NCBI RefSeq assembly: GCF_002278075.1
Contig: NZ_CP022989.1
Coordinates: 62,001 to 126,000 of the forward strand
DNA length: 64,000 nucleotides
Reading direction: 5' to 3'
Source of the DNA: Paraburkholderia aromaticivorans
GTDB lineage: Bacteria > Pseudomonadota > Gammaproteobacteria > Burkholderiales > Burkholderiaceae
Under the pieces are notes generated by a model that saw nothing but the letters and a program-made list of their open reading frames with translations, was not told where the DNA came from and ran no database searches. Below are positions 16,004-25,212 of the stretch, one piece after another. A program made the translations under genes and the position numbers. The stretch's first letter is position 1. Every line of letters starts with the position of its first letter.

Positions 16004-16351
16004 ATGAGCAGTATTTCCAGCTACAAAGACCTGACAGGCGAGGTATCGGTTCAGATGCGAGCGATGCGCGCGTCACAGCCTGACTTGATGACCGCGTTCG
16101 GCCAACTCGCTGCGGCCGGGACAAAAGACGGGGCACTGAACCGAAAGACTCGGGAGCTGGTCGCGTTAGGAATTGCGATTGCCTGTCGCTGTGACGACTG
16201 CATCGGCTTTCACGTCCAGACGCTGGTGAAGCTGGGCACGACAAGGGCCGAGCTGGAAGACGTGCTCGGCACTGCGGTCTATATGGGAGGCGGCCCATCA
16301 ATGATGTATGCCACCCATGCGTTGAGAGCCTTTGAGGAATTCTCGCTCTGA
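16004..16351 (+). CDS. AhpD-like carboxymuconolactone decarboxylase family protein
   Basis: This 115-residue protein has the CMD/AhpD core with a redox motif C63-DD-C66 followed by H70 in CRCDDCIGFH, preceded by LNRKTRELVALGIAIA. In AhpD the CxxC-x3-H site reduces peroxides or disulfide partners. The C-terminal GGGPSMMYATHALRAFEEF is typical of the small stand-alone members. It follows the Met-rich protein by 66 bp in the same direction, so both may respond to the same stress. Substrate unknown. Confidence 0.85.
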   Translation: MSSISSYKDLTGEVSVQMRAMRASQPDLMTAFGQLAAAGTKDGALNRKTRELVALGIAIACRCDDCIGFHVQTLVKLGTTRAELEDVLGTAVYMGGGPSMMYATHALRAFEEFSL

Positions 16352-16426
16352 ATATCAACGCGCCCGGACTTCTACCAGTGTGTCTGCGATGCAAGGCAGC
16401 CCCCGAAGAGGACCACGGCATGGGAC

Positions 16427-16948
16427 TCATGGCTGCGTCATCCCTTGGTGATGATGCATATGCCCATCCATCGCGTCAGCACCGTGGTCCGCCAGCTGCG
16501 CGTCGAACCATGCGTGAAGTGACGACACTAATTTCGGGTCGTCGCTGCGATAGGTAAGTTCGCCGCCACCTTTAATGTCCTTGTAGGTAATCGATATCTG
16601 GCCGGGCTTTGCCGCCCTGAGCTGCGCCAATCCGGGCATGTCAGCGCCGTGAGTCCGGGCAGGCCCCGAAAAGTCACCACGCTGAAACTGCATCTGGATT
16701 TCACGCAGATGCTTACGAATCAGCTGGGTCTGGTGGTCATCAGACGGGCTTTTCGCAACTACCCGCTGGCTCCCCCCATCGTCCGATTTGGTGAAGATGT
16801 GAGTTGTGGCCTTGAGGCTGAACGGCATGACCTCCGCACCTCGCTGCGCGACCTCGGCCTGACGTTCAGCGTCCGCCGCGAACGATTCAGCCGCCGCGCC
16901 CAAGCCTGCCATCAGGATAAGCGTAGTAAATAATGTGCCCGGTTTCAT
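16427..16948 (-). CDS. Conserved periplasmic protein with His-rich tail
   Basis: This 173-residue protein has a Sec signal (residues 1-24, ending ESFAADAE), then a mixed region containing MPFSLKATTHIFTK, DDHQTQLIRKHLREIQMQFQ and ISITYKDIKGGGELTY, and ends MDGHMHHHQGMTQP. Homologues are often mislabelled as aspartate carbamoyltransferase in annotations, but there is no such domain. The His/Met tail suggests metal binding. It is alone on the minus strand between the AhpD-like gene and the MFS gene. Function unknown. Confidence 0.7.
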   Translation of the reverse strand: MKPGTLFTTLILMAGLGAAAESFAADAERQAEVAQRGAEVMPFSLKATTHIFTKSDDGGSQRVVAKSPSDDHQTQLIRKHLREIQMQFQRGDFSGPARTHGADMPGLAQLRAAKPGQISITYKDIKGGGELTYRSDDPKLVSSLHAWFDAQLADHGADAMDGHMHHHQGMTQP

Positions 16949-17048
16949 TGTATGAGACTCCTGCTTGGTCGACAGTGATAGATGATTACACCCGATGCCC
17001 TTGCGCCGGTTGCTTGGATGGCCTTTAATTGCGCGTCACGCCGGCGAA

Positions 17049-18350
17049 TCAGGGAGCCGGATTAAAACGTGTATGGGTTTCTTCCCCCCAGTGGTAGAGA
17101 ACGAGACCGGACATGCCCATCGCAAGAGCGACAAACCAGAAGGCGTACTCCACACTCCCGCCCAGAGCGGCAGCAGCGCCGAGACCGAGCGCACCGACGC
17201 CATACCCCAAGTCACGCCAGAACCGGTATATGCCGATGGCTGAAGCCCGCCAGGCTGGCTGTGCCAGGTCGGCAACGGCGGCGCTCAGGTTGGGGTATAG
17301 CATCGCCATTCCAATACCCGCTACCGCCGCCGCGAAACTCCACCATGTCGAACCTCTGCCAAGGGGCAACAGCAGCACACCGACGCCGCAAACCCACATA
17401 CCCAACACGTTGAGGTGATGACGACCGACCCGGTCGGACAATCTGCCCGTGAAAAGCTGCGCGCCACCCCATGTGAAGCCGTAGACACCCACTATCCAGC
17501 CTATACCGGGCAGGCTCACCCCCCGCTGGTGCAGGTAAACCGGCCAGAACACCCACACCAGCGCGTCGACAAACTTCTCGACCAATCCGGCCTGGCAGAG
17601 GGCTGCCATCCGACGGTCGCGCCAGCTCATCAGGGCAAACACTTCACTGCCCGTCGGTTGTTCGCCGGCTGCAAATTGACGGGACTGGGGGTGCCCTTTT
17701 GCCGGATACGCAATCGCTTCCTGACTGCTCTGGAAGCGGGCCCAGGGCAGCGTCTCGGCCACTGCCAACCAGGCGAGCAGAGTCGCAAGGAGAACTACCG
17801 CCGTGCCGAACCAGAGCAATCCTCCGCGGGGGCCGAGGACGGATGCTGCGTATCCCGTTACCACACCCGCCACTGCCACCCCGATGTAACCGGAGAATTC
17901 ATTCAACCCGATAATGAGGCCGCGCTGGTCAGGACGCGTGATATCAAGCTTCGCCGTCTGGGTCATCGACCACGTCAAACCCTGATTTACGCCAAGCAGC
18001 ATGGTGGCAACCACGACCCAACTCCAGGACTGGGCGAAGTAGATAAGCGGCGCAATCGGGAATGCAACCAGCCAGCCGGCGAGCAAGACTTTCTTGCGGC
18101 CGATTCGCTCAGCGAGCCGCCCGGCCACGAAATTCATCGCGCCCTTGACGACGCCAAAGGCAACCACAAACGCCACCAGCAGCATGAACGACCCGCGTGG
18201 CACGCCGAACTCGCTCTCGGCCAGTGCGGGCACCACGTTGCGCGTCATCCCAACGGTCATCCCTACGAGCAGCACCTGCAAAAGCTGCAGCACGACCTGC
18301 CAGTAATTGACGCGGATGCCGAATGCGACGGGACGATTGCGTTCAGACAT
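17049..18350 (-). CDS. MFS transporter
   Basis: The preferred start is the ATG at 18350 (MSERNRPVAFGIRVNYWQ); a longer frame to 18392 is possible. The 433-residue product has about 12 membrane segments, the MFS signature GRLAERIGRKKVLL after segment 2 and its repeat GRLSDRVGRHHLN after segment 8. The loop between segments 6 and 7 is long and polar. It follows the TauE-type gene on the same strand about 200 bp away, so it may belong to the sulfur module or stand alone. Substrate not determinable. Confidence 0.85.
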   Translation of the reverse strand: MSERNRPVAFGIRVNYWQVVLQLLQVLLVGMTVGMTRNVVPALAESEFGVPRGSFMLLVAFVVAFGVVKGAMNFVAGRLAERIGRKKVLLAGWLVAFPIAPLIYFAQSWSWVVVATMLLGVNQGLTWSMTQTAKLDITRPDQRGLIIGLNEFSGYIGVAVAGVVTGYAASVLGPRGGLLWFGTAVVLLATLLAWLAVAETLPWARFQSSQEAIAYPAKGHPQSRQFAAGEQPTGSEVFALMSWRDRRMAALCQAGLVEKFVDALVWVFWPVYLHQRGVSLPGIGWIVGVYGFTWGGAQLFTGRLSDRVGRHHLNVLGMWVCGVGVLLLPLGRGSTWWSFAAAVAGIGMAMLYPNLSAAVADLAQPAWRASAIGIYRFWRDLGYGVGALGLGAAAALGGSVEYAFWFVALAMGMSGLVLYHWGEETHTRFNPAP

Positions 18351-18567
18351 GCGGAACCGCCTGAGCCCTGCGATGCAGGCTGGTCGGGACACGGCATGCT
18401 ACGCCCTCACGATTCGGGGTGTTGCCGGAATTCACGCCGACCTCCTTCATTGATAATGCGGTGACCTCTTGCAAAAAGAGCCCGACGAGCCGTTCTGCTA
18501 CCGACCGTTGCCACAGGCATCGTGGTGTAGCGACCCTTGGCCGTTGGTGCCAAAGGTCGACCGGGAC

Positions 18568-19386
18568 CTACGCCGCAAGCACGACTTTCGCAACCATGCC
18601 CACCGCGATGATTCCCGCGAACACGGCGAAGCCCTGCTGCAACCGGGGTCCGCTCAGATGCCGGGCGATGAGTCGACCACCAAGCATGCCAAATAGCGCC
18701 CCCGCCGCGAACGGGACACCGACGCGCCAGTTCATTCGCCCCGCAAGCGCAGTCGACACGACGCCTGATAGCGATATAAGCGTAATGATGGTCAGCGAAG
18801 TCGCTACGATGGCATGCATCGGTGCGTTCGTCGCGCGCCTTAGCGCAGGCACTATGACAAAGCCCCCACCCACGCCCAGCAGACCCGAGAGAAATCCCGC
18901 TCCGATGCCGGACAGTGCCAGCGCCTGGGCGCACGGGCCGGTCCAGAGGAATCGGCCGGAGTCGACATCGAGCTGGCATGGGGGCAGGTGCTGGGAGCCA
19001 GCTGATGCCTTTGCGTCTGACCCGCGTGCCTGCATGAACATGCGAATCGCCACAAAGGCGAGCACACCCGCAAACAGAAGAGCCAGGGGGCCGTTCGGCA
19101 ACCGGTGTGCGAGCCACAGTCCGACCGGCGAACTAAGGATACCGGTTAAGGCAATAAAACCCGCAGCCCGATAACGGACGATACCTGCACGCAACCCGAT
19201 TATTGCCCCCATTCCCGCCGACAGGCCGACCGCAAGTAAGGCTAGCGGCGCAGCCTCCGCCACATCCAGGTGAAGCACGAAGAGCAGCAAGGGCACTGCC
19301 ACGATGGCGCCGCCAGCACCCGTCAGCGCCAGAATCAGGCCGACAATACCTCCCAGTAAGATAGCGACTGCAGTCAAGCTGTCCAT
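18568..19386 (-). CDS. TauE/SafE-family sulfite or sulfoacetate exporter
   Basis: This 272-residue protein has two halves, each opening with the TauE/SafE-type loop (LTGAGGAIVAVPLLL and LLGVGGGFVIVPAL), and about eight membrane segments. The family exports sulfite and other sulfur anions. It lies downstream of the two YeeE-type genes and bigR on the same strand, the arrangement known from bigR operons that deal with sulfide oxidation products, so sulfite export after Blh action is the best guess. Confidence 0.88.
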   Translation of the reverse strand: MDSLTAVAILLGGIVGLILALTGAGGAIVAVPLLLFVLHLDVAEAAPLALLAVGLSAGMGAIIGLRAGIVRYRAAGFIALTGILSSPVGLWLAHRLPNGPLALLFAGVLAFVAIRMFMQARGSDAKASAGSQHLPPCQLDVDSGRFLWTGPCAQALALSGIGAGFLSGLLGVGGGFVIVPALRRATNAPMHAIVATSLTIITLISLSGVVSTALAGRMNWRVGVPFAAGALFGMLGGRLIARHLSGPRLQQGFAVFAGIIAVGMVAKVVLAA

Positions 19387-19448
19387 TCCTCTGCCCTATA
19401 AAAACGGCCGGATTTGCGCGCACGGGTCGCCAACCCGTCCGCAGCTGG

Positions 19449-19880
19449 TCAGGCCTGCTGCCGGCTCAATCTGGCGCGTTCGAGGAACTCGAACACGGCC
19501 ATGCCGCCGAGCATCGCGGCCACAAAACCCCATGCCTTCGGAAAACCGGCGCCCATCGCGACCAGCGCGGGGCCCGGACAAAATCCCGCAAGACCCCAGC
19601 CGACGCCAAACACCGCACTTCCCAGTACAAGTCTCATCGTTACGTTGGTGCTGCCCGGAATCTGCATGGGCAGCCCCAGCAGGGATTTTTTGCGGCGTTT
19701 CGCAAACAGGAACGCGATAGAGCCAACGGCTATCGCCCCAGCCATCACGAATGCAAGTGACGGGTCCCATCGTCCCGCCAGGTCGAGAAATCCCAGCACC
19801 TTTGCTGGATTGGCCATGCCGGAGACCATCAGGCCGACGCCAAACAGAAGCCCGGAAATTAAAGCAGCGAGCAAACCCAT
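19449..19880 (-). CDS. YeeE/YedE-type membrane protein (DUF6691), second half
   Basis: This 143-residue membrane protein has about four hydrophobic segments and the conserved MVSGMANPAKVLGFLDL and GWGLAGFCPGPALVA motifs. It ends one base before the next gene begins upstream (19882), so it is co-translated with its partner. The pair corresponds to the two halves of larger YeeE thiosulfate permeases; cysteine in GFCPGP is the conserved thiol-interacting residue type. It likely moves thiosulfate or another sulfur species. Confidence 0.88.
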   Translation of the reverse strand: MGLLAALISGLLFGVGLMVSGMANPAKVLGFLDLAGRWDPSLAFVMAGAIAVGSIAFLFAKRRKKSLLGLPMQIPGSTNVTMRLVLGSAVFGVGWGLAGFCPGPALVAMGAGFPKAWGFVAAMLGGMAVFEFLERARLSRQQA

Positions 19881-19881
19881 T

Positions 19882-20316
19882 TCAACCTCCCAGCAGATGT
19901 CTGGACACGAACACGGTCAGAAAACCGCTTGCCATAAACGTTGCCGTTGCGACAAGTGACCGGATGGAGCCCCGCGAGATGCCGCAGACACCATGACCGC
20001 TTGTGCAACCGCTCGCGTAACGCGTGCCGATGCCAACCAGAAAGCCCGCGACAAGTATTTCGCCCCACCCAGCCTGGATATCAGGCGCTACCGGATTCCC
20101 GAGCAGGCTTGCCAGCACAGGCGCCCCAATCAACCCTACGAGAAAAGCGACACGCCACCCCGCATCTTTCTGAGGCGTGCCCAGCAGGCCACCGAGGATG
20201 CCGCTGATGCCAGCGATACGTCCGTTGAATAAAACAAGCACAGCAGCTGCGGCGCCAATCACCAGACCGCCAGTCAATGACAGGCCGGGTGTGAAACTCG
20301 CGATATCAATCGACAT
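19882..20316 (-). CDS. YeeE/YedE-type membrane protein, first half
   Basis: This 144-residue protein has four hydrophobic segments and the motif GCTSGHGVCGISRGS, in which two conserved cysteines flank a Ser-Gly-His turn as in YeeE thiosulfate transporters. Its gene lies between bigR and the second half gene, all on the minus strand and nearly touching. The split into two short proteins is usual for bigR clusters. It acts in the inner membrane. Confidence 0.88.
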   Translation of the reverse strand: MSIDIASFTPGLSLTGGLVIGAAAAVLVLFNGRIAGISGILGGLLGTPQKDAGWRVAFLVGLIGAPVLASLLGNPVAPDIQAGWGEILVAGFLVGIGTRYASGCTSGHGVCGISRGSIRSLVATATFMASGFLTVFVSRHLLGG

Positions 20317-20331
20317 GACCTCTCCTCACCT

Positions 20332-20649
20332 TCATTGAGCGCAAAACTGGTCGTACAGCACGTTCATGACGGCAATCGCTTCCTTGCTCGCGACGGAATA
20401 AAAGATGCTCTTTCCCTCCCGCCGCGTCGCCACGAGTTCGTTATCGCGAAGCACGCCGAGCTGTTGGGAAAGCGTCGGCTGACGTATGCCCAACTGTTCC
20501 TCGAGGTCGCTCACACATAACTCGCCCTGCGACAACTGGCACATCAGAAGCAACCTGTCGGGATTGGCCAGCACCTTCAGCAGCGCACAGGCTTTCTCTG
20601 CCGATGCCTGCATCACCGACAGGTCGATTGGGACGGACTTCTTTCTCAT
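20332..20649 (-). CDS. bigR: BigR/SqrR-like ArsR-family persulfide sensor
   Basis: This 105-residue winged-helix repressor has the recognition helix RQPTLSQQLGVLRDNELV and the wing GKSIFYSV. C45 (GELCVSDLE) and C103 (QFCAQ, third residue from the end) match the two cysteines that form a disulfide or polysulfide bridge in BigR/SqrR, unlike the ArsR copies in this window, which have clustered C-terminal cysteines. It is divergent from blh and would repress both directions until sulfide or persulfide appears. Confidence 0.85.
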   Translation of the reverse strand: MRKKSVPIDLSVMQASAEKACALLKVLANPDRLLLMCQLSQGELCVSDLEEQLGIRQPTLSQQLGVLRDNELVATRREGKSIFYSVASKEAIAVMNVLYDQFCAQ

Positions 20650-20735
20650 CTCACCATCCTATAATTTACACACAAACATTATATTGCATTGTAGATTATT
20701 TGTGAATAGAATGAATAACATCTGAGGAGGTCAGG
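20650..20735. promoter_or_regulatory. AT-rich divergent promoter region of bigR and blh
   Basis: The 86-bp gap is much richer in A/T than its surroundings and includes ACAAA at 20672-20676 and TTTGT at 20699-20703 as outer inverted arms around ATTATATTGCATTGTAGATTA. BigR operators lie at such positions in known clusters. GAGGAGG six bases before the blh ATG is a strong ribosome site. Confidence 0.45.
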
Positions 20736-21596
20736 ATGCAGCCCATCGTTCAGCCGTTCTTCGACCCGGTCACCGGCACGGTGACTTACGTGGTGTCTCA
20801 GTCCGGGCATCAGGAATGTGCAGTCATTGACCCGGTCCTTGACTACGAACCCAAGGCAGGACGCACGTCAACGGCGAATGCCGACACGGTCATCGAGTTC
20901 GTTCGCCAGCGCGGCCTGCGGGTGCAGTGGATTCTGGAAACGCACGCGCATGCGGACCACCTGTCAGCGGCGCATTATTTGCGCGGCGAGCTTGGCGGCA
21001 GGATTGCGATTGGAGAGCACATTCGCACCGTTCAGGGCGTCTTCAAGAAGCTGTTCAATCTCGAGCCTGAATTCCGCCTTGACGGCTCCCAGTTCGACCA
21101 CCTGTTTGGCGAAGACGAGACGTTCTCGATTGGGAGCCTGACGGCGAGAGCGTTGTATGTTCCCGGCCATACACCCGCCGACACGGCCTACCAGATTGGC
21201 GATGTGGTCTTCGTGGGTGACACGCTCTTCATGCCGGATGTTGGCACCGCGCGTTGCGACTTCCCCGGCGGCAAAGCGCACACGCTGTTCGGGTCGATTC
21301 GAAAGCTGCTGGACCTGCCGGGCAACACCCGGCTTTTCATGTGCCACGACTATCCACCCGAGGGCCGGAAACCCGAATGGGAAACCACGGTGCTCGCTCA
21401 GCGTACGCATAACATCCATGTGCACGACGGCGTAACGGAAGAGCAGTTCGTCAGTATGCGCGAAGCTCGCGACGCAAAACTTGCGATGCCTGTTCTTATC
21501 CTTCCGTCTGTGCAGGCGAACATACGGGCCGGGGAATTTCCACCCGCCGAGGAAAACGGCATCCGCTATCTGAAGATTCCGTTGGATGCTCTGTGA
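20736..21596 (+). CDS. blh: Blh, metallo-beta-lactamase-fold persulfide dioxygenase
   Basis: This 286-residue protein has the MBL metal site H70-x-H72-x-D74-H75 in ETHAHADHLSAAH, a further His in VPGHTPADTAY, D in FVGDTLFMPDVGTARCDFPGG and H in FMCHDYPPEGR. The DVGTARCDFPGG segment is specific to the ETHE1/Blh group, which oxidises glutathione persulfide to sulfite with a single Fe. It is divergent from bigR and the transporters, completing a sulfide-detoxification unit. It is cytoplasmic. Confidence 0.92.
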   Translation: MQPIVQPFFDPVTGTVTYVVSQSGHQECAVIDPVLDYEPKAGRTSTANADTVIEFVRQRGLRVQWILETHAHADHLSAAHYLRGELGGRIAIGEHIRTVQGVFKKLFNLEPEFRLDGSQFDHLFGEDETFSIGSLTARALYVPGHTPADTAYQIGDVVFVGDTLFMPDVGTARCDFPGGKAHTLFGSIRKLLDLPGNTRLFMCHDYPPEGRKPEWETTVLAQRTHNIHVHDGVTEEQFVSMREARDAKLAMPVLILPSVQANIRAGEFPPAEENGIRYLKIPLDAL

Positions 21597-21845
21597 CGAG
21601 CACTCCCGCGCCATGCCCCGCTTTGCGTTCGACCTGCGTGGTCGTCACGGCATGTGGCGCAAAGACTGGAGGTTAGGACGCCGCCTGGGATAGCGGAGCG
21701 GCGCAAGACACATGACTACTGTCAAAGGGAGTTTTCCAGAAGGAAGACGTGAACGATAGATAGTGACTGCGCATATATCGAAAAGCACCTAAGACGAACA
21801 GGAGGCGAACGCGACAGCGGCGTCATGACGACGCTCTGAGCGTCA
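21597..21845. other. Intergenic stretch without a supported gene
   Basis: Between blh and the imuA remnant I see no convincing ORF. GCCATGCC and GGCATGTGGC near 21612-21660 could form an imperfect hairpin after blh that serves as terminator. Confidence 0.3.
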
Positions 21846-22210
21846 CTAGTCTGCGCCCCGATTATGCGACAGCCTCCACGTCAACAAATTGCTCGCCGGC
21901 ATCAAATGGTTGACGTCGTGAAATACGCTCGCGTTGTGAGAGCAGGACCGGTGTTGGCTGGATAACAATGGTCTGGTGAGACCGCACCGTTTCGCGATAT
22001 CAACCATCAGACCGTCAGCCGATGGTCGCACCGCAAGTCGCACCAATGCCGGTGACGAGTCTTGCACTCTGTCAGCGGCCTCACATGACAAGCAAAATCT
22101 CTCGCGACTGGGTAGGCTTTGGCGCCGAAGCGACCAGCCCTTTTCATGCTGCGCCCACAAAAGATGTGCATCGCAACTGGCTGCGCGCGGACCGTGCCTG
22201 GCTATCGCAA
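21846..22210 (-). pseudogene. Remnant of a second imuA (C-terminal half)
   Basis: On the minus strand the frame from about 22210 reads PRAASCDAHLLWAQHEKGWSLRR, then QDSSPALVRLAVRPSADG, MVDIAKRCGLTRP. These align with LRAGSCGALIFWAQYAQASSLRR, QDSSPALLRLALRPSAGG and TVDIVKRRGPARA of the intact ImuA at 2074-2781. Near 21965 the match moves to another frame (VIQPTPVLLSQRERISRRQP against IPLQPTPVLLSRHARLSRRP). So this is a diverged, frameshifted imuA fragment with no start and no imuB beside it. Its upstream edge meets the stop of the 22202 gene. Confidence 0.85.
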
Positions 22211-22810
22211 TGGAGCGCTGTCCCGCGTCAAATGAACCGCAGTCGCTTCCAGGTAGTCCGCCTTGATGCTATCGCCAACCTTGAGATTGCCAAGCGGAAG
22301 GCCTGACGAGGCAACAAGGGTCACCGTGCGGGTAGGTCCCCGTAACGTAATGACTCTCTTCGTGGCGTCAATGCTCTCCACAGTTACTATTGCCTGCACC
22401 CGATGAACCGACGTCGTAGTCCCTCCCGACGCCGGCATGGTCACTTCCGTATCGACGCGTTCACGTATTCCCTTTGAATCAACCTTATCGGCATGGAGCA
22501 ACAAGGCACGCGTGTAGGTGATATTGACCCTGTCGCCAATTCTTAGCTGTTTTACGTCACCGACGTCCTCATTCACCTCGACCTTTACGATGTTCCCGTG
22601 TGGTCCCCGTAGCATCACGCTATTGGTCGCAGGTTGGATGCCCACGATGGTCGCAGTTGTGCGCGTGGAGCTTGTTCCCGCAAAGACTTCGGCATCGCTT
22701 GCTGGACTGGTGTCCTGGGCCATGACTGAAGTCGTTTCCTGACACGTGAATGCCGACAGGGCAACTATAGTCAGCAGGACCTCGCGTCGAATAGACTGAA
22801 GCATATCCAT
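22202..22810 (-). CDS. Periplasmic protein with two internal repeats, unknown function
   Basis: This 202-residue protein has a signal peptide (about residues 1-31, ending SVMAQD). Two repeated beta-rich units follow: TATIVGIQPATNSVMLRGPHG...LRIGDRVNITYTRALLLH and AIVTVESIDATKRVITLRGP...LKVGDSIKADYLEATAVHL, each with a turn GD(R/S) before the last strands. The fold looks like a duplicated OB or SH3-like barrel. Similar proteins occur in Burkholderia without known role. It stands alone between the imuA remnant and a gene-poor kilobase. Confidence 0.7.
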   Translation of the reverse strand: MDMLQSIRREVLLTIVALSAFTCQETTSVMAQDTSPASDAEVFAGTSSTRTTATIVGIQPATNSVMLRGPHGNIVKVEVNEDVGDVKQLRIGDRVNITYTRALLLHADKVDSKGIRERVDTEVTMPASGGTTTSVHRVQAIVTVESIDATKRVITLRGPTRTVTLVASSGLPLGNLKVGDSIKADYLEATAVHLTRDSAPLR

Positions 22811-23860
22811 CTCCAGAATCGTCAGGTGGACTAGCGTCGGTCTGGTAGCTGGTCAACGCAGTCGTGACGCAGCCGTAACAGCCATAGCCGGGACAATCAG
22901 CGGCGTGCTGGCTAACGGCTTCGTCTGGTCATAACAAGCCGAGGACATCCGCTGATGCACGCTATTCAAATACGAAGTCTATTGCAAGCGAAACGTCTTA
23001 ATTTGACATGGCTCAAGGGAAGGGGTGCAGATTCACCGGACTGAGTTGACGAACGATTAGATTTCCACCCATCGAAGTCCCGACATCGTCGTTACCGCGA
23101 CTAGGCGCACTAGCCCTCCCGAACGGCGAACATTGGCAGAGAAATGCGACCGCGGCGTTGCCGGCGAACGGAGACGGTTGTCGAAGCCCAGACGAGCGCA
23201 CTCGAAATAATTATCACGGCGACATGAGGTTCGACCTGGCTGGGGAATTCGCAGGATGGAAGAGTAGTGTGTCTGCGATTGTGCGATTGAGATAGCTGCA
23301 ACTCCGCTGAACGAGCAGACGCTAAGCGTTTTGGATTCAACAGCAAGCTGCAGCCATGGCGCAATGTCCGGTGCGGCGTGGGGCCGACTAATTCCTGATA
23401 ATAATGCGCGCGGCAGGCAACTACGCGTTTAGTTAAACGTCGCGTCTGCGTAGACGGAAACCAGACTGCTGCATCGGCCGGCACTTGCTGGTGCCGTATG
23501 AACAGTACACTCAGCAGGCGCCAGCTTTTGGCCTGAGAACCGTCTTGCAATTTTTGCGCTCGAAAAACCACACACAGGTATTGGTAGGCATTGCCTCTTC
23601 GTTCCTGTGTCCACGCACTGGGCACACGACGATAGAAGTCACGTGGCTTTGCTCATAATCGAACGTGTGCTTGACGTGGCGTGGGCAATTGCTGCCGGCG
23701 TTTGTGTGCTGAACATCTACGGTTCCTCGCGAGCAGGCTGACTCGGTAGCTGGCACCGATACAACGATTGAACGGACCAGTCGTGCCTCAAGCGGCTCGT
23801 CCATATCGGGACACGCCATGAGGGGCCTCCGGTTGCAAGTTGAAGCCTGACGAGTGAGGT
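22811..23860. other. One-kilobase region with no supported gene
   Basis: Several overlapping frames exist here, but none has a convincing start, ribosome site, or recognisable motif, and their composition does not resemble neighbouring genes. No repeat or transposase fragment was recognised. It may hold decayed sequence between the 22202 gene and the end of aioR. Confidence 0.4.
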
Positions 23861-25198
23861 TCAATGAAGCGGTTCGGCTGCAATCGCATGTTTGCGCATC
23901 TTCTCCCAAAGACTCTTTCTGGAGATGCCAAGGGCGTGGGCCGTCTCCGAAATGTGGCCCTGGTGCTGCAGCAGCGCCGCGCGAATGAATGCGCTTTCGC
24001 ACGCGGCCATGTAGCCATCGAGTGGAGTGTCTATATCCGGTGCTGCCGTGGCCTGCGACCCGTCCTCCTCGAAAATGTCGGATGAGAAGAGCATATTGCG
24101 GGAGCACACGATGCACGCACGCTCAAGACGATTCTGCAGTTCCCGCACGTTGCCGGGCCAGCCATAGGTTGCGAGTCGCGCCTCAGCCGACGGGTGAAAA
24201 AGTTTCGTCGATTCTCCGAGCCGGCCAGCGATATCTCGCACGAGGCGGTGAGCAAGCCACAGGACATCGTCGGGCCGGTCGCGAAGCGGCGGCACACGTA
24301 GCTGCAGGATGTTGATGCGATAGAACAGGTCTTCCCGAAACCTCCCGATGCGGACCAGTTCCGCAAGGTCCCGATTCGTCGCACAGACAAGCAGGAAGTT
24401 GGTTTCGAGTTCTCTTTCCCCTCCAACCCGAGTGATGCGACGCTCCTGCAAGGCACGCAGCAGCTTTACCTGCATCGGCAAGGGTAAATCACCTATCTCA
24501 TCCAAGAAGAGTGTACCGCCCTCCGCCTGCTCAAAGTACCCTCTCTTTTGCCGTTCTGCGCCGGTGAATGCGCCGCGTTCGTGGCCAAAAAATTCAGACT
24601 CGAGAAGCGTCTCGGGAACGGCGCCGCAGTTGACTGCGACGAACGGATGCGCGTCGCCTGGCGCATGCTCATGAACGAACCGTGCGAGCACTTCCTTGCC
24701 GACACCTGACTCGCCTGTAATCAGAATCGATTTGGCTCGACCCGCGACCCTTGGCACCAGTTCGGCTAGGCGCCGCATCGCTTCGGATACACCTAACTCG
24801 CTCTGCGCCGGCATGGCCTGGTCAGGTATGCCCGTTCCTGTGAGAAGCCTGACCTTGTCGACCAGTGCGCCGATGTCGAATGGCTTCGTGATGTAGTCGG
24901 CAGCGCCGCTCTTCAGAAGAGACACCGCCGTGTCGACCGAAGCGTACGCGGTGATGAACAAGAATGGCGGCAATGACGTATGCGCGGCGACCGAGCGTGA
25001 GAACAGTTCGTCACCCGATATGCCGGGTAGCCGGATGTCGCTGATGACGGCCTGATACGGTCGGTTCTGCAAGGCATCCAGGGCGGATTCGCCGTCGGTA
25101 TGCCAGTCCACGTCAAAACCTTCCAGACGGAAGCGGTCGGCCAACGACTCCCCCATGATGGGGTCGTCCTCGACGACACAGATAAGCGTGGTCGACAT
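23861..25198 (-). CDS. aioR: AioR, sigma-54-dependent response regulator
   Basis: The start at 25198 (MSTTLICVVEDD) is chosen because AGGAG lies seven bases before it; an ATG eight codons earlier overlaps aioS. The 445-residue NtrC-type protein has a receiver domain with the acceptor D in QAVISDIRLPG, an AAA+ domain with Walker A GESGVGKE, the RpoN-contacting GAFTGA, Walker B GGTLFLDEIGDL, and a Fis-type HTH at the end (HISETAHALGISRKSLWEKM). It is the last gene of aioX-aioS-aioR and should activate aioBA through the sigma-54 promoter at 27668. Confidence 0.9.
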   Translation of the reverse strand: MSTTLICVVEDDPIMGESLADRFRLEGFDVDWHTDGESALDALQNRPYQAVISDIRLPGISGDELFSRSVAAHTSLPPFLFITAYASVDTAVSLLKSGAADYITKPFDIGALVDKVRLLTGTGIPDQAMPAQSELGVSEAMRRLAELVPRVAGRAKSILITGESGVGKEVLARFVHEHAPGDAHPFVAVNCGAVPETLLESEFFGHERGAFTGAERQKRGYFEQAEGGTLFLDEIGDLPLPMQVKLLRALQERRITRVGGERELETNFLLVCATNRDLAELVRIGRFREDLFYRINILQLRVPPLRDRPDDVLWLAHRLVRDIAGRLGESTKLFHPSAEARLATYGWPGNVRELQNRLERACIVCSRNMLFSSDIFEEDGSQATAAPDIDTPLDGYMAACESAFIRAALLQHQGHISETAHALGISRKSLWEKMRKHAIAAEPLH

Positions 25199-25212
25199 GA
25201 TGCTCTCCTGAT

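Noticed and set aside
17415..18464. 349-codon plus frame opposite the MFS gene
   Set aside because: Antisense shadow with His/Pro/Arg-rich sequence and no recognisable motif.
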